Both the position numbers and the translations under genes were made by a program. From contig NZ_KB905156.1 in the NCBI RefSeq assembly GCF_000378605.1, forward strand, positions 725,209-789,208: a stretch of 64,000 nt of DNA, given 5' to 3'. Position 1 is the stretch's first letter. Every line of letters begins with the position of its first letter. Below are positions 8,608-17,134 of this stretch, one piece after another. The DNA is from Thioalkalivibrio sp. ALJ21. GTDB taxonomy: Bacteria > Pseudomonadota > Gammaproteobacteria > Ectothiorhodospirales > Ectothiorhodospiraceae. The notes beneath the pieces were generated by a model, which saw only the letters and a list, made by a program, of their open reading frames with translations, was not told where the DNA came from and ran no database searches.

Positions 8608-10470
8608 ATGGCGGGACTATGTGGATGGTTTGGAGCGCCCAGGGAGGCGGCGGGCGATATTCTCGGCCTGCAGGAGGCGGGGCTCCCTTCGGTCCCGGGT
8701 GAGTCCAGCGCGCGCTGCGATGGCCCCCGGGGCGGGTGTCTGGTCCAGGGCGGCTGGGTGGTCCAGGCCCCGGATGGGCTGATCGCGGGCATCACCGGCC
8801 ACCCCCGGTGGCGGGAGCGCGGCCTGCAGCGTCTGGCGCTGGAGCAGTCGCCCGCACATGCCTTGCTGGACGCCTACCGGCGTTTCGGCGATGCCCTGTT
8901 CAGCCAGCTGGCGGGGGATTTCGTGGTGGCGATCCTGGACCCGCAGCGGCCGCGCCTGCTCGCGGGCGTGGACCGTATGGGACAGGCCTCGCTGCACTGG
9001 GCGGCGGTGCCGGGCGGGGTAGTCTTCGGGACCACTGCGGGCAGTGTGGTTCGCTATCCCGGTCTGAGCCGCGAACCGACCCCCTCGGGGCTTTATCACT
9101 ACCTCTTCTTCCACATGTTGCCCGCACCGGTCAGTGTATTTGCGGGCGTCGAGAAGCTGCGCGCCGCGCACTACCTGGACCGTCAGGCGGACACAATCCG
9201 CGTGAGGCCGTACTGGCTCCCGCATTTCCGCGAGGCGCGCATGGGCGATGCCGCCGAAATGGGGACGGCCCTGCGGGATCAGCTGCGCAATGCCGTCAAG
9301 CAGCAGCAGGAGACGCCAAAGCCGGGGGCCTTTCTCAGCGGAGGTCTGGACAGTTCGACCGTGGCCGGGCTCCTGGCCGAGACCACCCCCGAGCCGCCGC
9401 CGACATTCAGCATCGGTTTCGATGCCCCTGGTTACGACGAGATGGAGTACGCCCGCATCGCGGCCCGGCACTTTGCGACCCAGGCGAACGAGTACTACGT
9501 GACGCCGGACGATGTCGTCGCCGCCGTGCCCCTGATTGCCGGCAGTTACGACGAGCCCTTTGGCAACTCCTCGGCGCTGCCTGCCTATTTCTGTGCACGC
9601 ATGGCAGCACAGGCGGGCGTGACCCGGCTGCTGGCCGGTGATGGTGGCGACGAACTGTTTGCCGGCAACGCACGCTATGCCAAGCAGGGCCTGTTCGAGC
9701 ACTGGCAGCGCCTGCCGCGCCCCTTGCGCCAGGGCATGCTGGAACCCCTGGCGACCCGCATTCCCCAGGGGGCCGGCTGGCTGAGCAAGGCGCGCCGCTA
9801 CGTGGAGCAGGCGCGCATCCCGCTGCCCGATCGGCTGCAGACCTACAACTACCTGTACCACCTCTCGCCCACGGCGATGTTCGAGCCGGACTTTCTCGCG
9901 GCGGTGGATACCCAGGCCCCGTGGGATTTGATGCGCGAGATCCACGACCAGCCGGCACACGCCTCGTCTCTGAACCGCATGATGTACCTGGACTGGCAGC
10001 AGACCCTGGCCGACAACGACCTGCGCAAGGTCACCCGGATGTGCGAGCTGGCCGGCGTGGATGTCGTCTTTCCGATGCTGGATGACGACGTGGTGGAGTT
10101 CTCCCTGGGCATCCCGTCCGACCAGAAACTGCGCGGGCAGCGGCTGCGCCACTTCTACAAGGAGGCGATGCAGGGCTTCCTGCCCGACGCCATCATCGAC
10201 AAGAAGAAGCATGGCTTTGGTCTGCCCTTCGGGGTGTGGATGCACGACCACGCGCCGCTACGCGAACTGGCCTATGACAGCCTGCTGCGCCTCAAAGGGC
10301 AGGGCTTTTTGCGGCCGCAGTTCATCGACGAACTGATAGCGCTGCACCGCGACGGACATGCGGCCTACTACGGCGACATGGTGTGGGTGCTGATGATGCT
10401 GGATCTCTGGCTGCACGCCCCGGCGAGCGAGATGCCGGCCGAAGCGCGCGCCCAGGCGGGCGGTTACTGA
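8608..10470 (+). CDS. Asparagine synthase-related protein with altered glutaminase N-terminus
   Basis: A 620-residue two-domain protein. The N-terminal class II glutamine amidotransferase-like domain begins MAGLCGWFG instead of the usual MCGIxG: residue 2 is Ala and the only nearby Cys is residue 5. The C-terminal domain is a PP-loop synthetase with GAFLSGGLDSSTVAGL (ATP pyrophosphatase SGGxDS), YDEPFGNSSALP and GDGGDELFAGN. Such enzymes adenylate a carboxylate and transfer an amine, here perhaps to a sugar acid or a tailoring group. Either ammonia comes from elsewhere or a short leader is removed to expose Cys5. It is the only plus-strand gene in this stretch and its end overlaps the convergent PaaK-like gene by seven bases. 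The acceptor is unknown. Confidence 0.8.
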   Translation: MAGLCGWFGAPREAAGDILGLQEAGLPSVPGESSARCDGPRGGCLVQGGWVVQAPDGLIAGITGHPRWRERGLQRLALEQSPAHALLDAYRRFGDALFSQLAGDFVVAILDPQRPRLLAGVDRMGQASLHWAAVPGGVVFGTTAGSVVRYPGLSREPTPSGLYHYLFFHMLPAPVSVFAGVEKLRAAHYLDRQADTIRVRPYWLPHFREARMGDAAEMGTALRDQLRNAVKQQQETPKPGAFLSGGLDSSTVAGLLAETTPEPPPTFSIGFDAPGYDEMEYARIAARHFATQANEYYVTPDDVVAAVPLIAGSYDEPFGNSSALPAYFCARMAAQAGVTRLLAGDGGDELFAGNARYAKQGLFEHWQRLPRPLRQGMLEPLATRIPQGAGWLSKARRYVEQARIPLPDRLQTYNYLYHLSPTAMFEPDFLAAVDTQAPWDLMREIHDQPAHASSLNRMMYLDWQQTLADNDLRKVTRMCELAGVDVVFPMLDDDVVEFSLGIPSDQKLRGQRLRHFYKEAMQGFLPDAIIDKKKHGFGLPFGVWMHDHAPLRELAYDSLLRLKGQGFLRPQFIDELIALHRDGHAAYYGDMVWVLMMLDLWLHAPASEMPAEARAQAGGY

Positions 10471-11810
10471 ACCCGGCAGACCACGTGCCGGTGTTTGCCA
10501 CCGGCCTCCGGGGCGATGGCCTCGACCTGACGAATCTCCACCGCCAGGGGTTCCCCCAGGGCCTGCGCGAAGGCGCGCCGCAGGCCTTGCTCCACGGCAT
10601 CGGCCAGTGGTTCGTCGAGGACCAGCAACAGCTCGATCCGGTCCGGCGCCTGCTGGATGATCTTGTACGAGCGCAGGCCCGCGATCTCGCGCAGGCAATA
10701 ATTGAAATGACTGCCGTGCACCCAGCGGCCATCGAGCGCGATCAGGCCGTCGTTGGCCCGCCCCTCGATCTCCCGCAGCAGCGGCAGGCCGCGCCCGCAG
10801 GGGCAGGGCGCCGGGTCCAGCGCGCCACGATCACCGGTGCGGTAGCGGATGAAGGGATACTCCGGGCCCATCAGGTTGGTGACCACGATCTGCCCGGTCT
10901 CGCCGGCCGGAAGCGGTCGCCCGGCATCGTCCAGGATCTCGACGATCAGCGCCTCGGCCGTCAGGTGCAGCCCGCCATGCGGGCACTCGCGTGCGATCAG
11001 GCCGGCATCCCGGCCGCCATACTCGTTCGCGATCCCACAGCCCAGTACGTCGGTGATGATCGCCCGCCACTCCGGGCGCAGGACCTCCGACGTGGTAAAG
11101 GCCACCCGAATGCCCAGATCATCCAGGCGCCGGCCCTGTTCCCGCGCGTGTGCGCAGACCCGTGCCAGTACGGAGGGATAGCCGAAGATCATGCGCGGGC
11201 GGAACTCGCGAGTCTGGTCAATGATGGCATCGACCCGTGCCCGGTCGAGGTCGCGGGCCGGGACCAGGCGCGACCGCAGCACGCGGTCGCGCCAGGACCG
11301 CAGGCGATTCTGTACGTCGGTCTCGTTCGGTGCGCCCCACAGGACCAGCTCGCGATCGCCAATGTCGACGCCCCACCAGCGGGTCGCGCGCCACTTGGCG
11401 GCGATGTCCATCGCAATGCGCTCGCGCCCCAGCCAGAAGGCCAGCGGTTCGCCGGTCGAACCGCTGGTACGTTGCGCGACCAGGTGTTGTGCCCCGTCCG
11501 CTCGCCACTCATGGCCTGCCTGGCGCAGCACGGCCTTGTCGATGATCGGCAGGCGTTCAAGATCCGCAAGGCTCGTCAGTGCGCGGGGTGACCAGCCCTG
11601 GTCGGCGAACCACTGGCGGTAGAACGGTATCTGTTGGGCCACGCGTTCGAGCAGGAGCTGCAGGCGGGTCAGCTGCAGGTTCTCCAGTGCCTCGGGTGCC
11701 CACCACTGGGTCGCCTCCAGCGCCTTGCGCAGGGGCACCGTCGGGTGCCCCTTCAGCCGTTCGTGCACGGGAAATGCGCCATGCGCGACCAGCGATGTAT
11801 ACAGCTCCAT
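10464..11810 (-). CDS. Phenylacetate-CoA ligase (PaaK/CapK)-like adenylating enzyme
   Basis: A 448-residue member of the ANL superfamily, PaaK branch. It carries the AMP-binding P-loop QRTSGSTGEPLAF around residue 115, an NEYGGRDAG segment matching the A5 region, and IRYRTGDRG before a CPCG motif typical of PaaK/CapK proteins. CapK-like members are recurrent in capsule and exopolysaccharide loci, where they probably activate an acyl or aryl group for attachment to the glycan. This is the last gene of the long minus-strand run. Its ATG lies two bases after the stop of the upstream GT4. The substrate cannot be read from the sequence. Confidence 0.8.
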   Translation of the reverse strand: MELYTSLVAHGAFPVHERLKGHPTVPLRKALEATQWWAPEALENLQLTRLQLLLERVAQQIPFYRQWFADQGWSPRALTSLADLERLPIIDKAVLRQAGHEWRADGAQHLVAQRTSGSTGEPLAFWLGRERIAMDIAAKWRATRWWGVDIGDRELVLWGAPNETDVQNRLRSWRDRVLRSRLVPARDLDRARVDAIIDQTREFRPRMIFGYPSVLARVCAHAREQGRRLDDLGIRVAFTTSEVLRPEWRAIITDVLGCGIANEYGGRDAGLIARECPHGGLHLTAEALIVEILDDAGRPLPAGETGQIVVTNLMGPEYPFIRYRTGDRGALDPAPCPCGRGLPLLREIEGRANDGLIALDGRWVHGSHFNYCLREIAGLRSYKIIQQAPDRIELLLVLDEPLADAVEQGLRRAFAQALGEPLAVEIRQVEAIAPEAGGKHRHVVCRVQ

Positions 11811-11812
11811 GC

Positions 11813-13048
11813 TCAGGCGCGCCTTGGCAGGCGGTGGTCCACGGACCCGGCGATCGTCTCGAAGGCCGCGACCAGTTCCGGAATCCGCACCCGCCAGTCA
11901 TTCGCCCGTGCATGGGACAGGATCGCCGCGCGGTCCCACTCGCGACCCAGGGCCTCGTGGATCGCCGCGCGCAGTGCGTCATGATCCCCGTACGGGACGA
12001 TCAGCCCCACCTGCTCCGAGGCGACCACCTCGGCGTTGCCTCCCACATCCGTGGTGACGATGGGCAGCCCGCAGGCCGAGGCCTCCAGGAATACATTCGC
12101 CCAGCCTTCAAAGCGCGTGGCGAGCACGAACAAGTCCCCCGCGGAGTACACGAACCGCAGCTCGTCGGGCGCGACGGGCCCGAGGAACCATACCCGGTCC
12201 TGCAGCCCCAGTGACTGGACCTGCTGGCGCAGCTCGGCCTCGTTGTTGCCCTCGGGGGTGCCGCCTCCAGCAATCATCAGGTGCAGGTCCGGGTGCTGCT
12301 GCAGCAGCTCCGGCAGGGTGGCGATCACGCGGTGAAAGCCCTTGCGCTCGGACAGTCCGCCGACAGAGATCAGGAACCGCCCCTCGGCGGGCAGGCCCAG
12401 GCGCTGCCGGGCCAGGGCCGGGTCCTCCGGCTTGAAGCGGTCGAGATCGGCCCCGTTTCCCACGACCTGCACGTGGTCGGGCTCGATGCCCCAGCCCAGC
12501 GCCTCGTCGCGCAGCGCGCCGGCCACCGAGAACACCCGCGCTGCATCCTCCAGCGCCCGGCGAATCTGCACCCGGTGCAGTGGCCGGTCGCGGAAACGGT
12601 TCAGGCTGCCGCGCAGGGTGATGGTGTAGGGGCGGTTCAGCCAGCGCGACAGCCAGCGCGCGGCGACCCCGTCGGGATAGATGAAATGGGCATCGATCAC
12701 GTCGAAGCCGAACTCGCGCTGCAGCCGGCGCATCAGGCGCAGGCTGCCGAGCGCCTGAAAGAAGCCGTCGGTCCACTTGAACAGGCCCGGGATACACAGG
12801 AAACGAGGGTGGTATACGTGAATTGACCCCTGCCTCTCGAAGGCCGGCAGCGGCGGTCGGGCGTGCGGACGCAGGCGCCCCAGCCAGTGCTGGAACGGGA
12901 ACCAGGGCGCCGGGGCCACGACGACCAGATCGAGATGTTCGGCGACACGCCGCATGCGTTCGCGCACGAACAGTCCCAGATTGGGTTGCGCCGCGTTCGG
13001 GTACACGCGCGTGTAGACCACCAGACGTGGGCGCCCGTCATCCGGCAC
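11813..13048 (-). CDS. Glycosyltransferase family 4
   Basis: A 411-residue GT-B glycosyltransferase. The N-terminal half contains the acceptor-domain hallmarks VVYTRVYPNAAQPNLGLFV and a FDVIDAHFIYPDG segment. The donor domain has SVGGLSERKGFHRV, MIAGGGTPEG and the E-x7-E signature in RFEGWANVFLEASACGLP. Retaining GT4 enzymes build repeat units from nucleotide sugars at the cytoplasmic face. No ATG is suitable near the domain start. The best start is GTG at 13046-13048, which overlaps the end of the preceding GT4 gene by 11 bases; the frame upstream of it is out-of-frame coding sequence of that gene. Confidence 0.85.
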   Translation of the reverse strand: MPDDGRPRLVVYTRVYPNAAQPNLGLFVRERMRRVAEHLDLVVVAPAPWFPFQHWLGRLRPHARPPLPAFERQGSIHVYHPRFLCIPGLFKWTDGFFQALGSLRLMRRLQREFGFDVIDAHFIYPDGVAARWLSRWLNRPYTITLRGSLNRFRDRPLHRVQIRRALEDAARVFSVAGALRDEALGWGIEPDHVQVVGNGADLDRFKPEDPALARQRLGLPAEGRFLISVGGLSERKGFHRVIATLPELLQQHPDLHLMIAGGGTPEGNNEAELRQQVQSLGLQDRVWFLGPVAPDELRFVYSAGDLFVLATRFEGWANVFLEASACGLPIVTTDVGGNAEVVASEQVGLIVPYGDHDALRAAIHEALGREWDRAAILSHARANDWRVRIPELVAAFETIAGSVDHRLPRRA

Positions 13049-14255
13049 GCAGCACCTCCGGCCGGGCCCGCAGCCCGTCGTAGACCGACTGGTAGCGCGC
13101 GACACTCGCCGCCCAGGTGCGCTCCTGTTCCACGAAACGCCGTCCGTTCTCCCGCACCCGTGGCCAGTGTTCCGGGTGCGCGAGCGTCTCCAGCACCCGG
13201 GCGGCCAGGGCCTCGGGGTTGTCGGCCGGGAACAGCCAGCCGGTCTCGCCATCCCGAATCAGCTCCCGGTGCCCGCCCACGTCCGATGCCACCAGAAGGC
13301 GCCCCTGGGCCATCGCCTCCAGTGGTTTCAGCGGCGTGACCAGGTCGGTCAGGCGCATCGAATGGCGCGGATACACGAGCAGGTCGACCAGGTCGTAGTA
13401 GCGCTGCACCTGGTGATGCGGGACGCGCCCGGTGAAGATGACGCGGTCCTGGATGCCGAGGCGTTCGGCCTGGGCCTTCAGGCGCTCGGCTTGCGGGCCG
13501 CCCCCAACCAGCAGGATGCGCACGTCGGGCGCCCGGGCCTGGATAAGCGGACAGGCCTCGAGCAGGGTGTCCAGCCCTTCGTAGGCATAAAAGGACCCGA
13601 GAAAGCCGAGCACACGGGCGTCACCCAGACCCAGTTCGGCCTTCAGGGCGGGATCGGGTTGACCGCCCAGGTGGAAGTCATCCGCGTCCACCGCATTGGG
13701 GATCACGGTGACCCGCTCGGCCGGGATGCCGCGCGCGATGATGTCGCGGCGCAGCCCCTCGCAGATGGTGGTGACATGTCCCACGCGCTTCAGGGCATAG
13801 GTCTCCAGCTCCCGCGTCAGGCGGTAGCGCAGGCCATATTCGCGGGCGGTGCCATGGTCGACCGCGGCGTCCTCCCAGAATGCCCGCACCTCGTAGACCA
13901 CCGGAATGCCCAGCCGGCGACCGGCACGCAGGGCCGGCAGGGCATTCAGCGCGGGCGAGTGCGCATGGATGATGTCAGGTGCGACCTGGCAGGCGACGCG
14001 GGTTAGCCGCTGGGTCAGCGCCTGCATCAACCCCCATTGTTCGACCCCCGGGATCGCGCTCGGGTTGTAGGTCGTGCGGTAGAAATGCAGGCCGTCGATC
14101 GTCTCCTCGTCGGTCTGGGCGCCGGTATGCTTGGGGCTGGTCAGGTGACAGGTCTGCCAGCCCCTGCGGCGCTGTTCGCGCAGGATGGCCGCGGTGCGAA
14201 AGGTGTACCCGCTGTGCAGCGGGATGGAGTGGTCGAGGACGTGGAGGATCTTCAT
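13038..14255 (-). CDS. Glycosyltransferase family 4, PEP-CTERM/exosortase A-associated
   Basis: A 405-residue GT-B enzyme starting MKILHVLDHSIPLHSGYTFR, an N-terminus characteristic of the exosortase-A-associated GT4 family often named after Daro_2409. The donor domain carries FLGSFYAYEGLDTLLEA, LVGGGPQAERL, and the C-terminal HSMRLTDLVTPLKPLEAMAQ where the nucleotide-sugar is bound. It is cytoplasmic or membrane-peripheral and should add one sugar of the repeat unit. Its ATG overlaps the stop of the upstream methyltransferase (ATGA), a sign of coupling. The frame upstream of 14255 is not protein-like. Family assignment is good; linkage specificity is unknown. Confidence 0.88.
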   Translation of the reverse strand: MKILHVLDHSIPLHSGYTFRTAAILREQRRRGWQTCHLTSPKHTGAQTDEETIDGLHFYRTTYNPSAIPGVEQWGLMQALTQRLTRVACQVAPDIIHAHSPALNALPALRAGRRLGIPVVYEVRAFWEDAAVDHGTAREYGLRYRLTRELETYALKRVGHVTTICEGLRRDIIARGIPAERVTVIPNAVDADDFHLGGQPDPALKAELGLGDARVLGFLGSFYAYEGLDTLLEACPLIQARAPDVRILLVGGGPQAERLKAQAERLGIQDRVIFTGRVPHHQVQRYYDLVDLLVYPRHSMRLTDLVTPLKPLEAMAQGRLLVASDVGGHRELIRDGETGWLFPADNPEALAARVLETLAHPEHWPRVRENGRRFVEQERTWAASVARYQSVYDGLRARPEVLRAG

Positions 14256-15199
14256 GCCGCCGCCCTCGCTTCGTCGCCCGGCGCCGGTCGGGTCACCACG
14301 AGCCAGAATCCCAGGCAGCGCAGCGTGGCCTGGTCGAGCCCGCGAAACGGCGCGGCCAGATAAGGGGCCACTGCGGCCACATCCTCGTCCAGTGCCTCGG
14401 CCGTGGACTCGAGATGCCGAACCACGAGTCCCGCGCGTTTGATCGCCTGGCGGTAGCGGTCCAGACGCCAGCGGTTCGGGACACCCTTGCCGGCATACAT
14501 CCAGTGCCACAGGCCGACCGGCCAGGTGAGAAAGTCGAGCGGGTTTTCGCGGTGCAGGCCGTGGCTCTTGAGGTCCACCTGGTGGACCGCCAGCGCCCCT
14601 GGTTTCAGGGCCGTCGCCATGTCGCGAAAGGTCGCGTCCAGGTCGTTGACGTGCTCCAGCACCGCGCGCGAATAGATCAGGTCGACCTCGGCGTTCAGGC
14701 CCGACAGCCCATCCCGGGTCACACGGTATTCCAGCCGCTCGCTGCGAAACCCGGAGGCCGGATCGCCGGGGCGCTCGAAGCAGGCCGCCGCCCGTTCGCG
14801 CGCCTCGGGGTCCAGACCGTCCAGCAGGCACTGCAAGACCTCCAGCTGAAAGGGACTGCGCTGCGACAGCGCAAAGCGGTCGACGCAGGTTACCCGGGCC
14901 GCGCCATGGGCGAGCATCAGCAGGGCCACGCCGGGCACGTCGCCGGGCCCGTACTCCAGCAGGTGCTTGTCGCGAAGTGCGTCCTCGATGGCCTCGGGCG
15001 GGACCGCCAGCTGATCGAAGTAGTCAAAGAAGCAGGTGGTGAAGTACTGCGCCACGGATTCCGCCGTCTCCACGCCCCGACCACGGCCCGTCTCGTTGGT
15101 CAGGCGAACATAGAGTCCGGGGGCGCCCCGGGCCAGGAGGTTGCTGAGGATCGCGCGGGTGGCACGCGAGGCATCGGCAACCGGGTGGCGTCCATACAT
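14252..15199 (-). CDS. Class I SAM-dependent methyltransferase
   Basis: A 315-residue protein. The SAM-binding motif I is LLEYGPGDVPGVAL, followed by VTCVDRFAL with an acidic ribose contact, and the later LIYSRAVLEHVNDL resembles the motif-IV/post-I region of class I enzymes. It sits between the amidotransferase and a GT4 in the core polysaccharide operon, so O- or N-methylation of a sugar is the natural guess. The start ATG (15197-15199) is three bases after the amidotransferase stop; an alternative frame start at 15286 would overlap that gene deeply and is not supported. Confidence 0.75.
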   Translation of the reverse strand: MYGRHPVADASRATRAILSNLLARGAPGLYVRLTNETGRGRGVETAESVAQYFTTCFFDYFDQLAVPPEAIEDALRDKHLLEYGPGDVPGVALLMLAHGAARVTCVDRFALSQRSPFQLEVLQCLLDGLDPEARERAAACFERPGDPASGFRSERLEYRVTRDGLSGLNAEVDLIYSRAVLEHVNDLDATFRDMATALKPGALAVHQVDLKSHGLHRENPLDFLTWPVGLWHWMYAGKGVPNRWRLDRYRQAIKRAGLVVRHLESTAEALDEDVAAVAPYLAAPFRGLDQATLRCLGFWLVVTRPAPGDEARAAA

Positions 15200-15201
15200 G
15201 G

Positions 15202-17133
15202 CTAGGCTCCAGGCAGGACACAGCCGCTGCGCGGGCTGGTCGGTTGCACCTTTTCCAGAAAGGTCTGGAACATCATCAGTGACCACAGCGCCGCGCTGTG
15301 ATCGCGCGCGCCCCGGCCATGCTCGTCGACCAGACGCCCGAGGGTGCGTTCGTCGAACAGCCCGGAATCACGCATCTGCTCGCCCAGCACCCGCTCGTGC
15401 ATCGCCTCGCGCAATGGCCCCCGGAACCAGTTGGCCAGGGGTACGGCGAAGCCCCGCTTGCGTCGATAGAGAATCGAGTGGGGCAGGTAGGGCTCCATCG
15501 CCTTTTTCAGGACCGCCTTGCCTTCGCCGTCGCGCAGCTTCAGTTCCGGCGCGAGGGTGGAGGCCCACTCCACCAGCGGGTGATCCAGCAGCGGCACGCG
15601 GACCTCCAGCGAGTGCGCCATGCTGGCGCGGTCGACCTTGGTCAGGATGTCGCCCGGGAGGTAGGTCTTGAGGTCCAGGTACTGCACCAGCGAGAGCGGG
15701 TCATCGGTCGGGGCCCGCCCGGCATGGGCGCGCAGCACCTCGACCGCCCCGTAGCCCTGCAACTCGCGCCGGAACGCCGGCGAGAACAGCGTGCTGCGCT
15801 GCTCGTCGCGCAGCACCGACACGCCCTGGAAGTATCCCTCGACCGCATCCCGCGCCAGTGCCTGGAAGGTCGCCCGGGCGCGCAGCGGGCGCGGGGCCCA
15901 GTCCGCCTTGGGGTAGACCTGGGCCAGGCCGCCGAACAGCACGCGTCGCAGGCCCAGGGGCAGCGGATTGCGCAGGCGTTCCTCGGCCAGGTGGTGCCGA
16001 TATCGGCGATAGCCCGCCAGGTTTTCGTCGCCCCCGTCGCCGGACAGCGCGACCACGACCTGTCGGCGCGCCTGCTCGCAGACGCGGTAGGTCGGCAGGG
16101 CCGAGCTGTCGGCAAAGGGTTCATCGTAGAGATCGCCCAGGCGTCCCAGCAGGGCAAAGTCATCGGGGTCGACCTCGCGGTTGTGATGCTCCGTCGCGTA
16201 ACGCTCGGCAACCTCCCGGGCATAGCGCGACTCGTCAAAGGCGGGGTCGGCAAAACCGATGGAGCAGGTGCGCACGGGATCCGAGGATAGCCCGGCCATC
16301 ATCGCCACCACGGCGCTGGAATCCACGCCCCCCGACAGGAAGGCCCCCAGCGGTACCTCGGCGACCATGCGGATGCGCACGGCCTCGCGCAGACGTTCGG
16401 TCAACTCCTCCGCCGCCTCCGACATGCCGATGGGGGCGGCTGTCGCAAAGGGGACATCCCAGTACGCGCGCGGGCTGGCGGCGGAGCGCTGGTTGCGCCG
16501 TACGGTCAGCGTATGCCCCGGTGGCAGCTTGTGGACGCCGGCCAGAATGCTGCGCGGCTCGGGCACATAGCCAAAGGCGAAGTATTCCTCCACCGCGCAG
16601 GGGTCGAGCTCGCGCGTCTGCCCGGGATGGGCCAGCAGTACCTTGAGCTCGGAGCCAAAGATCAGCTGGCCATCGGGCAGCTCGCTGAAGTAAAGCGGCT
16701 TGATGCCCAGGCGATCGCGCGCCATAAACAGCGTCTGGGTATGGCGATCCCAGAGGGCGAAGGCGAACATCCCGCGAAAGCGCTGGACGCAGTCCTCGCC
16801 CCATTCCTCCCAGGCGTGCACGATGACTTCCGTATCGCAGTGGGTACGAAAGCGATGGCCTGCCCGCTGGAGCTCGTGGGTCAGCTCCGGGAAGTTGTAG
16901 ATCTCGCCGTTGTAGGTGACGACGACGCTGCCGTCCTCGTTGAACAGCGGCTGCTGGCCACCCTTGAGGTCGATGATGGACAGGCGACGATGCGCCAGCC
17001 CGACCCCCGGCTCCAGGTGAATTCCGCCTTCGTCCGGGCCCCGGTGGAACTGGGTGGCATTCATGCCCTCCAGGCAGGCGCGATCGATTGGGCGCCGCCC
17101 GTTCAGATCGAAGATACCGGCGATACCGCACAT
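15202..17133 (-). CDS. Glutamine-dependent amidotransferase, exosortase A system-associated (AsnB-like)
   Basis: A 643-residue asparagine-synthetase-type enzyme. The N-terminus MCGIAGIFD has the catalytic Cys2 intact and the glutaminase domain is complete (HRGPDEGG, LAHRRLSIIDL, TYNGEIYNF). The synthetase domain has GAFLSGGVDSSAVVAMM, YDEPFADSSALPTY and LSGDGGDENLAGY. It hydrolyses glutamine and transfers ammonia to an activated carboxylate, probably a uronic acid or amino-acid-like group in the polysaccharide. It corresponds in length and context to the amidotransferase found in nearly every exosortase A locus. The start is fixed by the Cys2 requirement; an upstream frame to 17334 is spurious. 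One base separates its start from the stp2 stop. Confidence 0.92.
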   Translation of the reverse strand: MCGIAGIFDLNGRRPIDRACLEGMNATQFHRGPDEGGIHLEPGVGLAHRRLSIIDLKGGQQPLFNEDGSVVVTYNGEIYNFPELTHELQRAGHRFRTHCDTEVIVHAWEEWGEDCVQRFRGMFAFALWDRHTQTLFMARDRLGIKPLYFSELPDGQLIFGSELKVLLAHPGQTRELDPCAVEEYFAFGYVPEPRSILAGVHKLPPGHTLTVRRNQRSAASPRAYWDVPFATAAPIGMSEAAEELTERLREAVRIRMVAEVPLGAFLSGGVDSSAVVAMMAGLSSDPVRTCSIGFADPAFDESRYAREVAERYATEHHNREVDPDDFALLGRLGDLYDEPFADSSALPTYRVCEQARRQVVVALSGDGGDENLAGYRRYRHHLAEERLRNPLPLGLRRVLFGGLAQVYPKADWAPRPLRARATFQALARDAVEGYFQGVSVLRDEQRSTLFSPAFRRELQGYGAVEVLRAHAGRAPTDDPLSLVQYLDLKTYLPGDILTKVDRASMAHSLEVRVPLLDHPLVEWASTLAPELKLRDGEGKAVLKKAMEPYLPHSILYRRKRGFAVPLANWFRGPLREAMHERVLGEQMRDSGLFDERTLGRLVDEHGRGARDHSAALWSLMMFQTFLEKVQPTSPRSGCVLPGA

Positions 17134-17134
17134 G

